Shown here piece by piece: positions 62,779 to 64,000 of a stretch of DNA of 64,000 bases. The stretch comes from a virus: positions 17,637 through 81,636 of the IMG/VR virus record IMGVR_UViG_3300047497_000079; one strand, 5' to 3'. The translations under genes and the position numbers were made by a program. Every line of letters begins with the position of its first letter. Position 1 is the first letter of the stretch. A model generated the notes under the pieces. The model was not told where the DNA came from and ran no database searches. It worked only from the letters and a program-made list of their open reading frames with translations.

Positions 62779-64000
62779 ATGGCTGGTCGCCGCAAGAAAT
62801 ATTTTAGGGAAGATGATGCGCTCCGTCCCGTCGATATGAATATGGGTCATGAAGTTGATCCTCATGTTTATGACGACGAGCCTGAAGGCGGTGACGACTT
62901 CGGTACCCCTATCGACAAAGACGAAGAACTCAACAAGAAACCCATGACTCGCCTCGAAACGAAGTCGGGTGCCATTCTTGCTATCACCGAGAAACTCTCC
63001 AAACTTTCACCCTCCGTCGTAAAAGAAATCGCTGCTCGAATCCGTGAGGAAGAGGACTGCGATAAAGACGAAAAGGACGACGATGAAGACATGAAGTCTG
63101 AGTCGAGGGGATACCGCTATCCTCGTTTCGTTCGTGAGGAAGATGAAGACGATGATCATCACGACCACGACGATGAAGACGGCGAGACCCAGGATGAATA
63201 TGCCCAGGAGGAGTCTTATTACTCCCGCAGGCGGCCGATTCGCGAAGACGAAGAAGATGATGAAGAACACCGCGATCATGATGATGACGATGAAGATGAA
63301 GATGTAAAAGAAGCGGCCTATTCCAGCCGGCTTTCAAGGCGTGCCCGGTACGAGGATTTCGAGGGCGATGAAATGCCCGTCGAACGCGAAGCCGGTGATG
63401 AGCCTGAACCCGACGAAGATTGGCCTGAAGAGCCAGGACATGAATACGAGAAACCCGAAGTACGCGTCGAGTCCACAGAAGACGACGATGACCATGGTTA
63501 CACCTACGTAGACGACGGTGATGACGATGACGAGGAAGATCGGAAAGACGTCAAGGAGCAAATCAAGCGCCTGCGCAAAGAAAGCCTGAAGACGCGTTAC
63601 AACGTAGGTAATCTCTTCGAGGGTCATGATCTTTCACCCGCATTCAAACGGAAGGCCGAAGAGGCATTCAACACTGCCGTGCTCGCGGGAGTAAAAGATA
63701 ATCTTAAAATTATTTCCGAGAACGAGATTAGGTCCCGTAAGCGGTTCCGTACGAAGCTCCGCGAAGACATGGTTCGGAAAATCGACCAGTACCTGACATA
63801 CGTGGCTGAGGAGTTCATTAAAGAGAACCGATTGGCCATCGAGAACGGACTAAAGGTTGAAATTACCGAGTCCTTTATGCGCGGCATGAAAGATTTGTTC
63901 GAGACACATTATGTCGAAGTGCCTGCCCGCAAGCGTAATCTCTTTGATGAGCTTTCGGAACAGTTAGAGAGAACAAATCAAAAGCTGACGAAACAGATCT
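62779..64000 (+). CDS. 22: Prohead scaffold protein, T4 gp22-like (3' end missing)
   Basis: 407 codons to the window edge without a stop; AAGGA 9-10 nt before the ATG. The visible C-terminal part (NLFEGHDLSPAFKRKAEEAF, YLTYVAEEFIKENRLAIENG, FMRGMKDLFETHYVEVP) matches gp22 (269 residues in T4). About 250 residues before it are an extreme acidic region rich in Asp/Glu with His (DEDDDHHDHDDEDGE). gp22 forms the core on which the head is built and is later digested by gp21. The acidic extension would be released as small peptides. Confidence 0.88.
   Translation, partial: MAGRRKKYFREDDALRPVDMNMGHEVDPHVYDDEPEGGDDFGTPIDKDEELNKKPMTRLETKSGAILAITEKLSKLSPSVVKEIAARIREEEDCDKDEKDDDEDMKSESRGYRYPRFVREEDEDDDHHDHDDEDGETQDEYAQEESYYSRRRPIREDEEDDEEHRDHDDDDEDEDVKEAAYSSRLSRRARYEDFEGDEMPVEREAGDEPEPDEDWPEEPGHEYEKPEVRVESTEDDDDHGYTYVDDGDDDDEEDRKDVKEQIKRLRKESLKTRYNVGNLFEGHDLSPAFKRKAEEAFNTAVLAGVKDNLKIISENEIRSRKRFRTKLREDMVRKIDQYLTYVAEEFIKENRLAIENGLKVEITESFMRGMKDLFETHYVEVPARKRNLFDELSEQLERTNQKLTKQI

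Noticed and set aside
1-64000. CRISPR arrays, insertion sequences and rRNA
   Set aside because: No spaced direct repeats of CRISPR type, no transposase and no rRNA sequence were seen.

Overview
The window is a slice of a large T4-like (contractile-tailed) phage genome, most likely of an alphaproteobacterial host. Homologues of T4 late genes run from baseplate wedge gp6 (cut at the left edge) through gp8, tail fibres, neck gp13/gp14 and gp15, then reappear at the right end as small and large terminase (gp16/gp17), tail tube gp19, portal gp20, prohead protease gp21 and scaffold gp22 (cut at the right edge). The host is inferred from the tRNA-His-like attachment core and the accessory protein families; no host gene is present. 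The tail sheath gene, expected between gp17 and gp19, is not in the window.

Layout. 1-14.2 kb: baseplate, giant DUF4815 protein, fibre, kelch receptor-type protein and GH108 endolysin. 14.2-18.2 kb: KGG stress protein, neck and tail-completion genes with small inserts. 18.2-21.8 kb: an accessory module with a sigma70-type promoter, tRNA-Gln, a P4-type tyrosine integrase, a complete-looking attP (tRNA-His 3' part flanked by arm-type repeats) and an AlpA-type regulator. 21.9-24.3 kb: basic internal-protein candidates. 24.3-33.1 kb: a dense leftward operon of small, often membrane, proteins ending in an RNA ligase-phosphoesterase fusion, and including an AAA ATPase and an MT-A70 methyltransferase. 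33.7-46.4 kb: rightward operons of tiny proteins, three Tat-signal proteins, a nucleotidyltransferase, a HicB-like protein, RtcB and tRNA-Ser. 46.7-53.5 kb: candidate injected effectors, an RNA cluster and an RlpA-like enzyme. 53.4-64 kb: the head and packaging block, with inteins in both the terminase and the portal.

Three window-wide patterns stand out. (1) About a dozen otherwise unrelated proteins begin with the same short sequence, M-x-S-F-x-x-F-[LIV]-x-E, which resembles the capsid-targeting sequence of T4 internal proteins that is cut by gp21; they include a probable ADP-ribosyltransferase, a metallopeptidase, a ParB-like protein and several basic proteins, and are likely packaged with the DNA and injected. 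(2) A T4-type late promoter (consensus nATAAATA) precedes these genes and the structural genes; in about fourteen cases it ends 4-5 nt before the start codon, so the late mRNAs should be leaderless. (3) RNA metabolism is heavily represented: two different RNA ligases, at least three tRNAs, and a cluster of two unknown structured RNAs plus a degenerate tRNA between a promoter and a terminator.
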